Positions 5,784-6,294 of a stretch of DNA of 6,294 bases are shown one piece after another; within the stretch, counting starts at the first letter, position 1, and each line of letters opens with the position of its first letter. A program made the translations under genes and the position numbers. This DNA comes from Trebonia sp. (lineage in GTDB: Bacteria; Actinomycetota; Actinomycetes; Streptosporangiales; Streptosporangiaceae). The stretch covers positions 1 through 6,294 of the forward strand of contig JASHPP010000688.1 in the NCBI GenBank assembly GCA_030038035.1. Direction: 5' to 3'. The notes beneath the pieces were generated by a model. The model made no database searches. It was given only the letters and a program-made list of their open reading frames with translations, and was not told where the DNA came from.

Positions 5784-6294
5784 GCCGCGGTCGAAGGATA
5801 TACCGCAAGCAGCAGCTGGCCGCGGCCTTCCGGGTCTTCGCGAAGCTCGGCTTCAGCCTGGGCGTCTCCGGGCACATCACCGCCCGCGACCCTGAGCTGC
5901 CGGATCACTTCTGGATGAACCCGCTCGCCGTACCGTTCAGCCAGATCCGGGTTTCTGACCTGCAACTGGTCAGTCCCGCCGGGGAGATCGTGATCGGCGA
6001 CCGGCCGGTCAACCGGGCCGGGTTCGTCATCCATTCGCAGGTCCATGCGGCCCGGCCCGATGTGGTGGCCGCGGCGCACGCGCATGCGGTGCACGGGAAG
6101 GCGTGGTCGGCGCTGGGGCGGCTGCTTGATCCCATCACCCAGGACGCCTGCGCGTTCTACGGCAGTCATTCGCTGTATGACGACTTCAACGGCGTAGTGC
6201 TCGACGAGGCCGAGGGAAAGCGGGTGGCGGCGGCGCTCGGCCCGAACAAGGCCGTGATCCTGCAGAATCACGGTTTCCTCACCGTCGGCGGGTC
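5780..6294 (+). CDS. Class II aldolase/adducin-domain protein (5' end uncertain, runs off right edge)
   Basis: The third plus frame is open to the window edge and encodes a clear class II aldolase/adducin domain. Counted from CTG at 5780, 171 residues are present: RKQQLAAAFRVF (9-20), a VSGHITARDP loop (29-38), FWMNP, then the metal-site HAH (H100, H102) and QNHGFLTVG with a third His (H164). These three His are the usual divalent-metal ligands. The Glu that serves as acid/base in fuculose-phosphate aldolase appears absent: the matching stretch reads FVIHSQVH. The reaction may therefore not be an aldol cleavage; relatives include decarboxylases and epimerases. No ATG, GTG or TTG exists in this frame at the 5' end back to at least 5642, and the first ATG (5915) would delete conserved sequence. 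CTG at 5780, overlapping the P450 stop as CTGA, is the most economical start. Alternatives are ATA at 5798, or a truncated or frameshifted gene. Likely translated with the P450. Confidence 0.8.
   Translation, partial: MSRGRRIYRKQQLAAAFRVFAKLGFSLGVSGHITARDPELPDHFWMNPLAVPFSQIRVSDLQLVSPAGEIVIGDRPVNRAGFVIHSQVHAARPDVVAAAHAHAVHGKAWSALGRLLDPITQDACAFYGSHSLYDDFNGVVLDEAEGKRVAAALGPNKAVILQNHGFLTVGG

Noticed and set aside
5627..6271. Minus-strand 214-residue open frame opposite the P450 end and the aldolase-domain gene
   Set aside because: It has no recognisable domain. The plus frame encodes a clear class II aldolase fold with metal-binding His residues.

Overview
The window is very GC-rich, codes on both strands with strong G/C bias at third codon positions, and uses GTG, TTG and possibly CTG starts. 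With an actinobacterial gene set (Tat-exported purple acid phosphatase, split cobC/cobD corrin genes, a CYP140-like P450 next to a TetR regulator), this points to a high-GC actinomycete chromosome. I cannot place it to genus from sequence alone. No mobile element, rRNA, tRNA or CRISPR is visible.

Layout, left to right. (1) Bases 1-1042, minus strand: the N-terminal 347 residues of a Tat-secreted purple acid phosphatase-like metallophosphoesterase, whose C-terminus lies outside the window. (2) Bases 1247-1555, plus strand: a 102-residue protein of unknown function with a perfect Shine-Dalgarno. (3) Bases 1556-1636: a convergent intergenic region with a small hairpin and a 24-nt perfect tandem repeat. 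(4) Bases 1637-2587, minus strand: cobD/cbiB, a membrane enzyme of cobalamin nucleotide-loop assembly. (5) Bases 2652-3674, plus strand and divergent from cobD: a CobC/CobD-type PLP enzyme, probably the threonine-phosphate decarboxylase that makes the aminopropanol phosphate used by the neighbouring synthase. (6) Bases 3694-4368, minus strand: a TetR regulator. (7) Bases 4425-5783, plus strand and divergent from tetR: a complete cytochrome P450 resembling mycobacterial CYP140. (8) From about 5780 to the right edge, plus strand: a class II aldolase/adducin-domain protein, tightly coupled to the P450 and cut by the window end.

How the parts work together. The two cob genes form a coherent pair: one makes the amino-alcohol phosphate and the other attaches it to adenosylcobyric acid. 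They diverge from a 64-bp gap, and neither start has a good ribosome binding site. The tetR/P450/aldolase group looks like a local regulon: the 56-bp tetR-P450 gap and the tetR start hold four GTAC tetramers at offsets of 10, 5 and 20 bp, including one perfect 10-bp palindrome and one 6-4-6 inverted repeat, which are good operator candidates. The aldolase probably belongs to the P450 operon, because its frame runs into the P450 stop codon.

I found no convincing evidence of a wholly new system. The features most worth a second look are the operator-like GTAC array, the missing conventional start codon of the aldolase-domain gene, the possible leaderless start of cobD, and the tandem repeat between convergent genes.
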